A DNA stretch of 53,206 nt from UMGS1851 sp900555605 (GTDB lineage Bacteria > Bacillota > Clostridia > UBA1212 > UBA1255), in the NCBI GenBank assembly GCA_902472555.1, contig CABROF010000006.1, positions 1 through 53,206 of the forward strand, read 5' to 3'. This document shows, in pieces, positions 33,676-41,199 of the stretch (positions within the stretch are counted from its first letter, which is position 1; the number at the start of each line of letters is the position of its first letter). The position numbers were made by a program, and so were the translations under genes. The notes under the pieces were generated by a model. That model worked only from the letters and a program-made list of their open reading frames with translations. It was not told the DNA's origin and made no database searches.

Positions 33676-33888
33676 ATGGTCACTATAACAAGGTCGAAAA
33701 AATTTAGACTTTTCCAAAAAGTCATTTACTTTTTGGCGATAAGCGGTATAATATCTAATGAAAAGAAAATCGCGGAGAAACTGTCTCCTGAACAGGCACT
33801 GCGACTTTTAAATGACAAACTCGATTTCGGTATGATTACCGAAGAAGAATATCAGGCACAAAGAAACGAAATTATTAGCAAACTTTAA
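33676..33888 (+). CDS. Small SHOCT-like C-terminal domain protein, possibly a remnant
   Basis: 70 aa. The second half (LSPEQALRLLNDKLDFGMITEEEYQAQRNEII) fits the SHOCT pattern (short C-terminal oligomerisation domain: LxxLxxLxxxGxITEEEYxxxK/R). The first half is basic with a hydrophobic stretch (VIYFLAISGII). There is no ribosome binding site before ATG 33676, and a TATAAT (33747-33752) lies inside the frame, so the true start is uncertain; the SHOCT part may be the surviving end of a larger gene that began near the strong site at 33618. It sits alone beside tRNA-Arg in AT-rich DNA. Confidence 0.45.
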   Translation: MVTITRSKKFRLFQKVIYFLAISGIISNEKKIAEKLSPEQALRLLNDKLDFGMITEEEYQAQRNEIISKL

Positions 33889-33980
33889 CAGATAATCAAG
33901 AGCTCCCTATAATCGTGAACATCATAGAGCGCTGCAAAAATTGGAAAACCGGATGCGACCGGTCTGAACAGAAAAACGCA

Positions 33981-34009
33981 TGGCAAAGATTCAGCTGTCA
34001 TGGTAATAT
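33981..34009 (+). promoter_or_regulatory. Promoter of the HAD phosphatase gene
   Basis: -35 TGGCAA (33981-33986), 17-base spacer ending TGG (extended), -10 TAATAT (34004-34009), about 36 bases before the ATG. Confidence 0.45.
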
Positions 34010-34045
34010 AAAAACGCCTGCAAATAGCTATGAAAGGAATTTACC

Positions 34046-34723
34046 ATGATTACTACAGTCTTGCTTGATGTTGACAATACACTGCTGGATTTCAACCGAT
34101 GCGCGGCCGGCGCTATGAAATCCGCGTTTGCAGAATGGGATCTTGCTTATGAGGATCGAGTGTTGCCCGCTTTTCATGAGATAAACGATCAGCTTTGGGA
34201 ACAGATTGAGCAGGGACGGCTGACAAAAGATACTTTACATCAAGTACGCTGGCAGAAAATATTTGATCGTCTCGGCATTCGGCGAAGCGGCGCGGACTTT
34301 GAGATTACATTTTTAAAATATATGGCGGAAAGTTATCAGCCTGTAGAAGGGGCGGGACGGCTGCTGGAATATCTGTACCCGAAATATACGCTTTGCATTG
34401 TAAGCAACGCCTCGCATCATCAGCAGATGAATCGGCTTGAAAAGGCGGGCTTCCTGAAATATTTCAAATATGTATTTACCTCAGAGCAAATCGGCTGTCC
34501 AAAACCCGGCAGGAAATTTTTTTCCGCCTGCCTCTCTCAGCTCGGCGATCCTCCCAAAGAGAGTGTGATCATTATCGGGGATTCCCTCTCTGCAGATATC
34601 CGGGGCGGCAGGGAATCCGGCATTCAAACATGCTGGTATCATCACAGCGGTGCGGCAGCGGAGCAGAATGACGCCGCAGATTATACCGTCGGTACGCTTG
34701 CTGAGATTGAACAGATCTTGTGA
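34046..34723 (+). CDS. HAD-superfamily phosphatase, YjjG-like nucleotidase
   Basis: 225 aa. HAD fold with motif I LLDVDNTLLDF (catalytic Asp8 and Asp10), motif II LCIVSNASHH (Ser near 115), the conserved Lys in EQIGCPKPGRKFF (motif III) and motif IV IIGDSLSADIRGG. The subtype with DVDNTLLDF and VSNAS resembles YjjG, which removes phosphate from non-canonical pyrimidine nucleotides (house-cleaning). Substrates of HAD enzymes cannot be fixed from motifs. AAAGGAA precedes the ATG. It is convergent with the metal ABC transporter; only 31 bases separate the stops. Confidence 0.88.
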   Translation: MITTVLLDVDNTLLDFNRCAAGAMKSAFAEWDLAYEDRVLPAFHEINDQLWEQIEQGRLTKDTLHQVRWQKIFDRLGIRRSGADFEITFLKYMAESYQPVEGAGRLLEYLYPKYTLCIVSNASHHQQMNRLEKAGFLKYFKYVFTSEQIGCPKPGRKFFSACLSQLGDPPKESVIIIGDSLSADIRGGRESGIQTCWYHHSGAAAEQNDAADYTVGTLAEIEQIL

Positions 34724-34754
34724 ATTGCAGGCCACGGCTGTGCTGCATTGCTTT

Positions 34755-35585
34755 TCAGCCTTTGCTGCGGCTGCGGACGCATATATATTTTAATAAAGAA
34801 ACGGCGCATAACAAAATGACATTCGTCATTACAATACTTGCACCTGCAGGCAAATCGTACAAGCAGGAGAGCACGAAACCGGCAATGAAACAAATAACGG
34901 AAATCAGGGCAGAGGCAAAAATGACGCCTTTAAAGCCCGGCGCAAGTTTTTTTGCGGTCACGGCCGGAAAAATGATGAGACTGGAAATCAGCATGGTTCC
35001 CATCATACGCATACCGATCACAATTGCAACGGCAGTAAGCAAAGAAATTAAAAATTGGTAAAAGGTGACCGGAATACCGCCGGCGCGGGCGAAGCTTTCA
35101 TCAAAGGTGACGGCAAACAGGCGATTATAAAAGACAATAAACACAGCAATGACAGCAAAGGAGAGCAGAGTGCTGCGCCATACATCCGCTTTGCTGATAG
35201 AGAGAATACTTCCGAACATATAGCTGTATACGTCGATATTGAAGCCCCTTGTCAAATTCGTAATAATGACGCCGGCAGCTAATGAAGCAGTTGCCACCAT
35301 CCCGATGGCCACATCTCCGTTTACAGCCCGTTTCTGACTGATCAGCATAATCAAAAAGGAAGCGACAATGACAATCGGCAGAGATACATACAAGGGAGAC
35401 CATCCCACCGCCACTGCAATTGAGAGGGAAGCAAAGCCTACATCTGCCAGGGCGTGACCGATCAGGGAATAGCGTTTCAGCATGAGGATTACCCCGAGCA
35501 GTGCGGCAGACAGGGAGATCATAATGCCTGCGATCAGCGCACGCCATACAAAGTCTGCCTGAAAAATTTCAATGAGATCCTGCAT
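34755..35585 (-). CDS. Metal (zinc/manganese) ABC transporter permease, ZnuB/TroC family
   Basis: 276 aa from ATG 35585, which has AAAGGAGG 8-15 bases upstream; the open frame extends further back but inside the ATPase gene. Eight or nine hydrophobic helices, with GIMISLSAALLGVILMLKRYS, GHALADVGFASLSIAVAVG (the EAA-like coupling region) and RMMGTMLISSLIIFPA typical of family-9 metal permeases. It imports Zn2+, Mn2+ or Fe2+ with the ATPase next to it. The two reading frames overlap by 17 bases, so they are co-translated. Confidence 0.92.
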   Translation of the reverse strand: MQDLIEIFQADFVWRALIAGIMISLSAALLGVILMLKRYSLIGHALADVGFASLSIAVAVGWSPLYVSLPIVIVASFLIMLISQKRAVNGDVAIGMVATASLAAGVIITNLTRGFNIDVYSYMFGSILSISKADVWRSTLLSFAVIAVFIVFYNRLFAVTFDESFARAGGIPVTFYQFLISLLTAVAIVIGMRMMGTMLISSLIIFPAVTAKKLAPGFKGVIFASALISVICFIAGFVLSCLYDLPAGASIVMTNVILLCAVSLLKYICVRSRSKG

Positions 35586-36303
35586 CTGCAGGTTCCTCCT
35601 TTCCGGGAACTGCTTTACAGGTGCAGGTATGCAGCCTGTTCCGGTTCCACTGCGCAATGCTGCCGTCAAATTCCACATGTTGATTCAGAACTACGACCCG
35701 CGTGGCATATTTTACAACATCCTCCATGGAATGAGAGGTCATAAGAATCGTAAAAGTGCCGCTGCTATGCCATTTCGCCAGCAATTCGTAAAATGCCGCG
35801 GAAGACTCCGGATCCAGTCCGGTGCATGGCTCATCTAATACCATCATTTTCGGATTGCGGCAGATCGCGCGAGCCAGCAGCACGCGCTGCCGTTGACCGC
35901 CGGACAGCTGATCAATCCGTTTTTGGCGCAGATCCGCAATTCCGAGTATATCCATAGCGCGGAGCGCGGACTGCTTGTCCTTGGTGCTGTAAAAAAGAGA
36001 ACAGCCTTTTTTCTGTGTGCCAGTTAAAACAACCTCCCATGCCGTTGCCGGAAATCCGCGCTCGAGCTGGGACACCTGAGGGAGATATGCGATTTCCGAA
36101 GGCTTCAGACAGGAGACGATTTCTCCGCCGGAAAGCGGAAGCAGCCCCAAAATACCTTTTATTAAAGTACTCTTTCCTGACCCGTTGCAGCCAATGAGAC
36201 AAAGATAATCACCTTCGAAGACCTGCAGTGAAACGTCTGTTACTGCACGTACTTTATCATAAGCAAAAGAAACCTGATTCAGCTGCAGCAGCGGCTCTTT
36301 CAT
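35569..36303 (-). CDS. Metal ABC transporter ATP-binding protein, ZnuC family
   Basis: 244 aa. Walker A GCNGSGKST (38-46), Q-loop LPQVSQ, signature LSGGQRQR (133-140), Walker B MMVLDEP (153-159), H-loop TSHS. It energises the ZnuB-like permease. The C-terminus (about 218-244) ends in HTCTCKAVPG...GSH, with Cys and His that could sense or bind metal. No solute-binding protein (ZnuA/TroA) is in the window, so it must be encoded elsewhere. A consensus promoter lies at 36342-36370. Confidence 0.94.
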   Translation of the reverse strand: MKEPLLQLNQVSFAYDKVRAVTDVSLQVFEGDYLCLIGCNGSGKSTLIKGILGLLPLSGGEIVSCLKPSEIAYLPQVSQLERGFPATAWEVVLTGTQKKGCSLFYSTKDKQSALRAMDILGIADLRQKRIDQLSGGQRQRVLLARAICRNPKMMVLDEPCTGLDPESSAAFYELLAKWHSSGTFTILMTSHSMEDVVKYATRVVVLNQHVEFDGSIAQWNRNRLHTCTCKAVPGKEEPADAGSH

Positions 36304-36341
36304 CGAAATCCTCCTCGGAACATTATTTTACTCAAAAATAT

Positions 36342-36370
36342 ATTATACAGCGCCCGGCCTTTTCTGTCAA
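36342..36370 (-). promoter_or_regulatory. Consensus promoter of the metal ABC transporter
   Basis: On the minus strand -35 TTGACA (36370-36365), 17-base spacer, -10 TATAAT (36347-36342): a perfect match to the sigma-A consensus. Such a strong promoter in a metal-uptake operon is normally held down by a repressor (Zur or MntR), but I do not recognise their known operators in the leader. Confidence 0.8.
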
Positions 36371-36590
36371 AACATCCCTATGAATTCTGTCTATTATATC
36401 CCGGCGCCGAAGCTTGACAGAACCGGAAGCAGAGCAACTGTTTATCTGTTTTTGAAGGAGTTCGGATGCGATACGATTTAAGGCTTTTATTTTGCAAAGC
36501 CCCTGCCGCAGGAGGCTTTTGAATCCATTTTGTGCAAAAAATAAAAAGGACTGCAGAAAAACGAAAAAATAAAGATGCAACATAATAAAT

Positions 36591-36626
36591 CCCGGCAAAG
36601 CCGCGATTTACCTTGCCTTTGCCGGG
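36591..36626 (-). terminator. Hairpin, probable htpG terminator
   Basis: CCCGGCAAAG pairs perfectly with CTTTGCCGGG (10 bp, 16-base loop). On the minus strand it is followed by ATTTATTATG, only moderately U-rich, so termination is likely but not certain. Confidence 0.5.
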
Positions 36627-36701
36627 AGAATTTTGGAAAAAGGAGACTTTTCAGCCTCTTTTCGTTTTTGCGGGCAGCTCAAAAATGGTCTGCGTACCGT
36701 T

Positions 36702-38729
36702 TTACGCTTGCGCGATGATATTCAGAAGCTCTGCTGAACGCTGAATAAAGCGTGTCATACCGTCCGTATCTAAGGGCTTATGTGCCAGCATAGCCAAATC
36801 GTATACCTGCTGACAGATCAGGTCATAATCTTTCTCACGGCTGCCGTCTGCTTTTAATTCAGACAGTTTTTTCACGGTTGCATTGCTTTGATTCAACACC
36901 AGCGTCATCTCGTCATCGCCGGCAGGGAATCCCATACTGCCGTACATTTTTGCCATTTCCTGCATACGCCGGCCATGCTCGGACAGAAGAATGATAGCGG
37001 GCATCTCTGATTTAATCGCTTCCACCTTTACTTTCAGCTTGTCGTTTCCGGCAGCTTTCCGGAAATCGCCCTCCAGCGAAGCGGCCAGCTGATCCATTTC
37101 CTCTCTTGTTGCAGCGCTTTCCGTATCCCGCATCGTATCGGAAACATCGGAATCGACCCGTACAAATTTGATCTTACCGGGGTTCTTGTATTCTACAAAA
37201 TTGATGAAATGGCTATCCACAGGTCCGTCCATAACCACCACCTTGATGTCGCTGTCCTGAAACATTCTGACATACTGTGCCTGCTGCACGCGATTATCGA
37301 TGTAATATACGGAAACGGGACCGTCCGGCGTCTCTGTCTTCTCGGCGGCCTGCACCGGCTGCTCCTTTTCCTCGGCGGAATCTGCGGCAGCTTCGTCCTG
37401 TTTCTTATTGCCGTCTGTATACTCGTTTAGCGTCAGATAAGAATCCTCCGTGGTTTTAAAAAGAATGGCATCCTTCACTTTATCGTAGAATTTTTCATCC
37501 TTTAAACAGCCGAATTTCACGAAAGGATTAATATCGTCCCAATAATTGCAGTAATGCTCACGCTCCGTACGGAACAGACCGTTCAGCTTGTCCGCGACTT
37601 TTTTTGTAATATGCGAGGAAATTTTACTGACATATCCATCGTTCTGCAGAAAACTTCTGGATACGTTCAGCGGAAGATCCGGGCAGTCGATGGTCCCCTT
37701 CAGCAGCATAAGAAATTCCGGCAGAATTTCTTTGACGTTGTCTGCGACAAATACCTGATTGTAATATACTTTAATAGTGCCTTCGATGGGCTCATATTCG
37801 TTCTTCAGCTTCGGAAAATATAAAATTCCCTTTAAATTAAACGGATAGTCAATATTGAGATGAATCCAGAACAGCGGATCATGAAAGTCATGAAATACTT
37901 TATGATAGAATTCCTTATATTCTTCGTCCGTACAGTCCTTGGGGGCTTTCTGCCACAAAGGCGCCGTATCATTGATCGGAAGCTCTGCCGGTTTCTCCTT
38001 CTGTTCGCATGTACAAACATGATCCTCTTCTCCGTGGTGTTCGCATTTGCATTCGGGATCAGTGCATTTTGCATCCTCCGCCTCATCTTCGGTGTTCTGT
38101 GCATTGGTGAAATACAGTGCTATAGGCAAAAAGGAGAAATATTTCGACAAAGTATCACGCAGCTTGAATTCTTCCAGATATTCCTTGCTGTCTTCGGCAA
38201 TATGCATCGTTATATAGGTTCCTCTGCTGCTGCGCTCGGAAGGCGTGATCTCATAATCCATGCCGGTATTGCTCTCCCAGTGTACGGATTCTGCGCCGGG
38301 GAGGTATGAGCACGTGTCGATCTCAACTTTATCGGACACCATAAAGGCAGAGTAAAATCCAAGCCCGAAATGACCGATAATCTGTGCATCATCTGTTTTG
38401 CCTTCATATTTTTCAATAAAATCTTTTGCGCCGGAAAAGGCAATTTGATTGATGTACTTGATGACTTCTTCTTCTGTCATCCCGATGCCATTATCTGCTA
38501 CCGTAATGGTACCGGCCTCTTTATCCAGGATCACGTCAATGCGCCACTGATTTTCCTCCGGAAGGTCTGCCTCTCCCACTGCAGACAGCTTTTTTAGTTT
38601 GTTGATTGCATCGCTGGCGTTGGAGACGATCTCTCTGATAAAGATATCTTTTTCTGAATATAGCCACTTTTTGATGATCGGAAAAATATTTTCCGCATTA
38701 ATAGATACGGAGCCGTTTTTCGTTTCCAT
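36702..38729 (-). CDS. htpG: Molecular chaperone HtpG (bacterial Hsp90) with a Cys/His-rich linker
   Basis: 675 aa. ATP-driven dimeric chaperone. N-terminal GHKL ATPase domain with IREIVSNASDAI (30-42), VADNGIGM (77-84), GHFGLGFYSAFM (119-130) and RGTYITMHI; middle domain with NVSRSFLQND; C-terminal dimerisation domain from about 540. The N-M linker (about 211-250) is acidic and contains Cys222, 227, 229, 239, 241 and His231, 232, 237, a likely metal-binding or redox knot that ordinary HtpG lacks. A second acidic insert lies near 445-480. AAGGAGG is 6 bases upstream of the ATG. Single-gene unit with a strong promoter. Confidence 0.95.
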   Translation of the reverse strand: METKNGSVSINAENIFPIIKKWLYSEKDIFIREIVSNASDAINKLKKLSAVGEADLPEENQWRIDVILDKEAGTITVADNGIGMTEEEVIKYINQIAFSGAKDFIEKYEGKTDDAQIIGHFGLGFYSAFMVSDKVEIDTCSYLPGAESVHWESNTGMDYEITPSERSSRGTYITMHIAEDSKEYLEEFKLRDTLSKYFSFLPIALYFTNAQNTEDEAEDAKCTDPECKCEHHGEEDHVCTCEQKEKPAELPINDTAPLWQKAPKDCTDEEYKEFYHKVFHDFHDPLFWIHLNIDYPFNLKGILYFPKLKNEYEPIEGTIKVYYNQVFVADNVKEILPEFLMLLKGTIDCPDLPLNVSRSFLQNDGYVSKISSHITKKVADKLNGLFRTEREHYCNYWDDINPFVKFGCLKDEKFYDKVKDAILFKTTEDSYLTLNEYTDGNKKQDEAAADSAEEKEQPVQAAEKTETPDGPVSVYYIDNRVQQAQYVRMFQDSDIKVVVMDGPVDSHFINFVEYKNPGKIKFVRVDSDVSDTMRDTESAATREEMDQLAASLEGDFRKAAGNDKLKVKVEAIKSEMPAIILLSEHGRRMQEMAKMYGSMGFPAGDDEMTLVLNQSNATVKKLSELKADGSREKDYDLICQQVYDLAMLAHKPLDTDGMTRFIQRSAELLNIIAQA

Positions 38730-38778
38730 ACCAATGACCTCCTTTTCATTCGGAAATGTAATGAATTATCAAACATTA

Positions 38779-38807
38779 ATTTTACACCGACGCAAATGGG
38801 ATGTCAA
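38779..38807 (-). promoter_or_regulatory. Promoter of htpG
   Basis: On the minus strand -35 TTGACA (38807-38802), 17-base spacer, -10 TAAAAT (38784-38779). No CIRCE (TTAGCACTC..GAGTGCTAA) or CtsR box was seen nearby. Confidence 0.75.
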
Positions 38808-38901
38808 ATCTCCCGCCGCGGCAGCTTTTGCGGTTTTGAACGGCGGAAAATCCGCGGTTGTTCAAAAATTTTATTTTTATCATATCAAAGTATGAAAATG
38901 C

Positions 38902-38910
38902 TGGTATACT
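38902..38910 (+). promoter_or_regulatory. Extended -10 promoter of the zinc-ribbon gene
   Basis: TGG followed by TATACT (38905-38910); no good -35 at 17 bases. It lies about 75 bases before the ATG at 38984 and is divergent from htpG. Confidence 0.4.
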
Positions 38911-38983
38911 ATATGACAGTATAGCCGGATCCTGCGGATCAGCGGCAGTTATTTTTCATGTGGCAGAGAACAGGAGCTGGCTT

Positions 38984-39391
38984 ATGTTTTTGAGAAATCT
39001 GTTATCAAAGCTTTTTTATGGCAGATATGGGATTGATCCATTATTTTACTTTTTGTTCGCCGTGTATTTTGTTCTTGTGATCGTAAATGCATTCGTACGT
39101 TCCTATGTGCTTCAGATCATCATACTCGCTTTGTTCCTGTATTCCTTTTTCCGCGTTTTTTCGCGCAACCTGGAAAAGCGCCGCCGGGAGAACGAATGGT
39201 TTAAACGAATATGGAGTACCATCAAACAAAAGGTGCGATTATGTTTTCGGCGTCTGAAGGAGATCCGAACACACCGGTACCGGAAATGTCCCTATTGCAA
39301 GGCGGTGCTCCGGCTGCCGAAAAGGGTCGGTACGCATACGGTTACGTGTCCGCGCTGCAAAAAGGATTTTATCCTGCGGATTCGCGTGTAA
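38984..39391 (+). CDS. Small membrane protein with C-terminal zinc ribbon
   Basis: 135 aa from ATG 38984, with AGGAG 7 bases upstream; the open frame runs back to 38858 but has no site there. Two adjacent hydrophobic segments (about 19-58: FYFLFAVYFVLVIVNAF, VLQIIILALFLYSFFRVF), a strongly basic amphipathic stretch (about 60-98), and a C-terminal zinc ribbon CPYC...CPRC (about 102-129) on the cytoplasmic side. This arrangement is common in Clostridia, but no function is established. Its basic region and ribbon suggest contact with nucleic acid or the membrane surface. Confidence 0.8.
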   Translation: MFLRNLLSKLFYGRYGIDPLFYFLFAVYFVLVIVNAFVRSYVLQIIILALFLYSFFRVFSRNLEKRRRENEWFKRIWSTIKQKVRLCFRRLKEIRTHRYRKCPYCKAVLRLPKRVGTHTVTCPRCKKDFILRIRV

Positions 39392-39411
39392 TCGCGATGT
39401 AGGTAGGAGCA

Positions 39412-39440
39412 TTGCTATTTTGGCTGAAATGTAATACACT
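39412..39440 (+). promoter_or_regulatory. Promoter of the XRE-cupin gene
   Basis: -35 TTGCTA (39412-39417), 17-base spacer, -10 TACACT (39435-39440), about 54 bases before the ATG at 39494. Confidence 0.5.
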
Positions 39441-39493
39441 ATGAAAGTCGTTAAAATAATTTTACGCCGGGCGTGAGATTGGAGGGGTTCTGT

Positions 39494-40045
39494 ATGAACA
39501 AAGAAATTGCGGAGATTGCTGCAAGGATGAAGGATTTGCGCGAAATTGCGGAGATGAGCGCGGAAAGCGTTGCGGAGAAATTGGGAATTGACCAGGATTT
39601 GTACCTTCAGTATGAAGGCGGCACAGCAGATATCCCCATGGGCTTTTTGTTTGAGTTTGCCAAGCTGTTCCATGTGGAGCTCTCCGATATTCTCTCAGGA
39701 GGCATGCCGATGCTGCGCACTTTTAGTTTTGTCAAAAGCGGCAGAGGAATTGCGGTTGAAAGAAGAGAACATTATAAATATCAGCATCTGGCTTATAACT
39801 TTGCAAATAAAAAGGCGGAGCCTTTCATGGTGACGGTTGAAAGCAAAGACGGCGAACCAATCCACCTGAATTCTCATGAGGGCCAGGAGTTCAACTATTG
39901 TGTGGAGGGACGTCTTTTGATTGTGATCAATGGACAAGAGGTGGTTATGGAACCGGGAGATTCGCTGTACTTTAATTCGTTGACGCCCCACGGGATGCGG
40001 GCGCTGGACGGTAAACCGGCACGTTTTTTGGCAATTATTTTTTAA
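39494..40045 (+). CDS. XRE-type HTH and cupin-domain transcriptional regulator
   Basis: 183 aa from ATG 39494 (GGAGGGG 7 bases upstream). Residues about 8-65 are a Cro/CI-type helix-turn-helix (MKDLREIAEMSAESVAEKLG...YLQYEGG); residues about 110-180 are a cupin with HLNSHEGQEFNYCVEGRLLI and PGDSLYFNSLTPHGMRAL, containing the His and Glu positions that usually hold a metal or ligand. Regulators of this type control amino-acid, polyamine or acyl-CoA genes; the ligand here is unknown. In many Clostridia the homologue precedes an acyl-CoA synthetase gene, which is absent here. Confidence 0.88.
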   Translation: MNKEIAEIAARMKDLREIAEMSAESVAEKLGIDQDLYLQYEGGTADIPMGFLFEFAKLFHVELSDILSGGMPMLRTFSFVKSGRGIAVERREHYKYQHLAYNFANKKAEPFMVTVESKDGEPIHLNSHEGQEFNYCVEGRLLIVINGQEVVMEPGDSLYFNSLTPHGMRALDGKPARFLAIIF

Positions 40046-40114
40046 CGGCGCCGTATACCGGGCAGCCTGTGTTTCCGAACATTGAAAAATATGCAGGATT
40101 TTTTTTAGTGTGTA

Positions 40115-40143
40115 TTGCAATCCCCGGAACGATGTGCTAAACT
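40115..40143 (+). promoter_or_regulatory. Promoter of rpsT
   Basis: -35 TTGCAA (40115-40120), 17-base spacer with TGC before the -10 (extended), -10 TAAACT (40138-40143). Confidence 0.65.
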
Positions 40144-40196
40144 ATCATGCGTGTGTGTTTGTACTACACGGTAAATGCTTGTGGGAGGTGAATGAA

Positions 40197-40463
40197 TTGC
40201 CGAATATTAAATCAGCGAAGAAAAGAGTTCTCATTACAGAGAAGAAGACAATGAGAAATGCGGCTGCAAAGTCTGCGCTCAGAACATCTATCAAAAAGGC
40301 GAGAACTGCGGTTGTGAGCAACGAAGCCAATGCTGCTGAGAAGGTAAATGCCGCGTGCATTAAGATTGATAAAGCGGCTGCGAAGGGTCTGATTCACAAG
40401 AATACCGCCGCACGCAAAAAGTCAAGACTTGTTAAGGCATATCAGGCTGCTTCCGCACAATAA
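40197..40463 (+). CDS. rpsT: 30S ribosomal protein S20
   Basis: 88 aa from TTG 40197, 6 bases after GGGAGGTG. Binds 16S rRNA early in small-subunit assembly. The start MPNIKSAKKRV, then MRNAAAKSALRTSIKKAR and the C-terminal KGLIHKNTAARKKSRL are diagnostic. Starting rpsT on TTG is also the rule in enteric bacteria, where it limits expression and allows autoregulation; the same may hold here. Single gene with its own promoter and probable terminator. Confidence 0.97.
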   Translation: MPNIKSAKKRVLITEKKTMRNAAAKSALRTSIKKARTAVVSNEANAAEKVNAACIKIDKAAAKGLIHKNTAARKKSRLVKAYQAASAQ

Positions 40464-40498
40464 GCATGAACTGCCGGATTGAGGCAATATTCCGTTGT

Positions 40499-40527
40499 AA
40501 ACCGGGTGTCCGGTTTGCGGCGGTTTT
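40499..40527 (+). terminator. Probable terminator after rpsT
   Basis: Stem AAACCGG (40499-40505) / CCGGTTT (40510-40516), loop GTGT, followed after GCGGCGG by TTTTT. The T-run is 7 bases from the stem, so this is weaker than a classic terminator. Confidence 0.5.
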
Positions 40528-40563
40528 TGTTTTTCGGCAGATTTTTCTGCTTCAGAGGCTGCC

Positions 40564-41199
40564 TCAGTCGGTATCCTCCCAAGCGCTGCCGAATTCTCTG
40601 TTCCTGAATAAGGCCGCCAAGCCGGTAATTTGCTTCAGCCGCAGGATCTCATCTAAATCCATTCCGAGATGTTTGGAAATCCAGGCATCAGAACGTCCTA
40701 AATCATGCAGCTCTTTTACAATATTGCTCATTAATTCTACTTCATGGGTACCGCGGGCGCGGTTATGACGGATGGTAGAGGCGATGCGGTCGCTTTTTTC
40801 TTTGTCCAGCTTTGTAATGGGCAGGTAGCCGTGCGTCCTTTTATAAATATCCGAATGCTTTCCCAAAACCATAAAGCGGTGAAACCCGTCTACAATTTCA
40901 AACCCGTTTTCTTCCTGACGTCCGGTTACAACAGGCTGCGTATAACCGTCACATTTGATGGATGTGTACAATAGCTCCATTTCCGGCGGTGCGACATGGT
41001 TCGGATTCCAGGTGTTTGCGTGAACCTCTTCTTTTTTGACCCACAGTACGCAATCTACCGGTTCTTCACGAAATGGAGAGATGCTATGGAGCGCCTGTTT
41101 GACTTCATTCAATATTTCCGTCTGCTCCGCGGTATCCGGACATCCTGCGATCTCGTTCACTAATTCCTTAAGCAGTGTATTTATTTTATTCCGATTCAT
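40564..41199 (-). CDS. IbrB-like ParB/Srx-fold protein
   Basis: 211 aa. A ParB N-terminal-like domain with VNTWNP-type entry (HANTWNPNHVAPPEME, about 60-75), YTQPVVTG, FEIVDGFHRFMVLG (100-113) and IRHNRARGTHEVELMSNIV (143-161), followed by a short helical region with SDAWISKHLGMDLDEI resembling a ParB helix-turn-helix. The order and motifs fit IbrB, which with IbrA activates immunoglobulin-binding genes in E. coli ECOR-9; ParB folds may act as CTPases or in sulfur/ATP chemistry. The start overlaps the ibrA-like gene by 14 bases, so the two are a coupled pair. Confidence 0.85.
   Translation of the reverse strand: MNRNKINTLLKELVNEIAGCPDTAEQTEILNEVKQALHSISPFREEPVDCVLWVKKEEVHANTWNPNHVAPPEMELLYTSIKCDGYTQPVVTGRQEENGFEIVDGFHRFMVLGKHSDIYKRTHGYLPITKLDKEKSDRIASTIRHNRARGTHEVELMSNIVKELHDLGRSDAWISKHLGMDLDEILRLKQITGLAALFRNREFGSAWEDTD

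Larger units (their letters stand above)
33494..34045. other. AT-rich islet downstream of tRNA-Arg
   Basis: 552 bases between the tRNA and the HAD gene. It holds the tRNA terminator, the inverted repeat and orphan ribosome binding site (33602-33625), the SHOCT-like frame (33676-33888) and a promoter for the HAD gene (33981-34009). Base composition is richer in A/T than the flanking genes. No integrase and no direct repeat of the tRNA 3' end was seen, so an integrated element cannot be shown; a decayed insertion is possible. Confidence 0.5.
36304..36701. other. Intergenic region between htpG and the metal transporter
   Basis: 398 bases. It holds the transporter promoter (36342-36370), an 18-codon frame from ATG 36466 with AAGGAG 5 bases upstream, a 10-bp perfect stem CCCGGCAAAG (36591-36600) / CTTTGCCGGG (36617-36626), and a weaker hairpin near 36643-36658 followed on the minus strand by CTTTTTCC, either of which may end htpG transcription. 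Nothing else was recognised. Confidence 0.55.

Noticed and set aside
33419..34045. Prophage or integrative element at tRNA-Arg
   Set aside because: No integrase, no repeated tRNA 3' end and only about 0.5 kb of unusual DNA; at most a scar.
36332..36598. 88-codon open frame on the minus strand between htpG and the metal transporter
   Set aside because: It runs through the transporter promoter and a terminator stem, has no ribosome binding site, and its translation has no recognisable domain.
38730..38830. CIRCE or CtsR heat-shock operator before htpG
   Set aside because: Neither the 9-9-9 CIRCE repeat nor the GGTCAAA heptad repeat is present.
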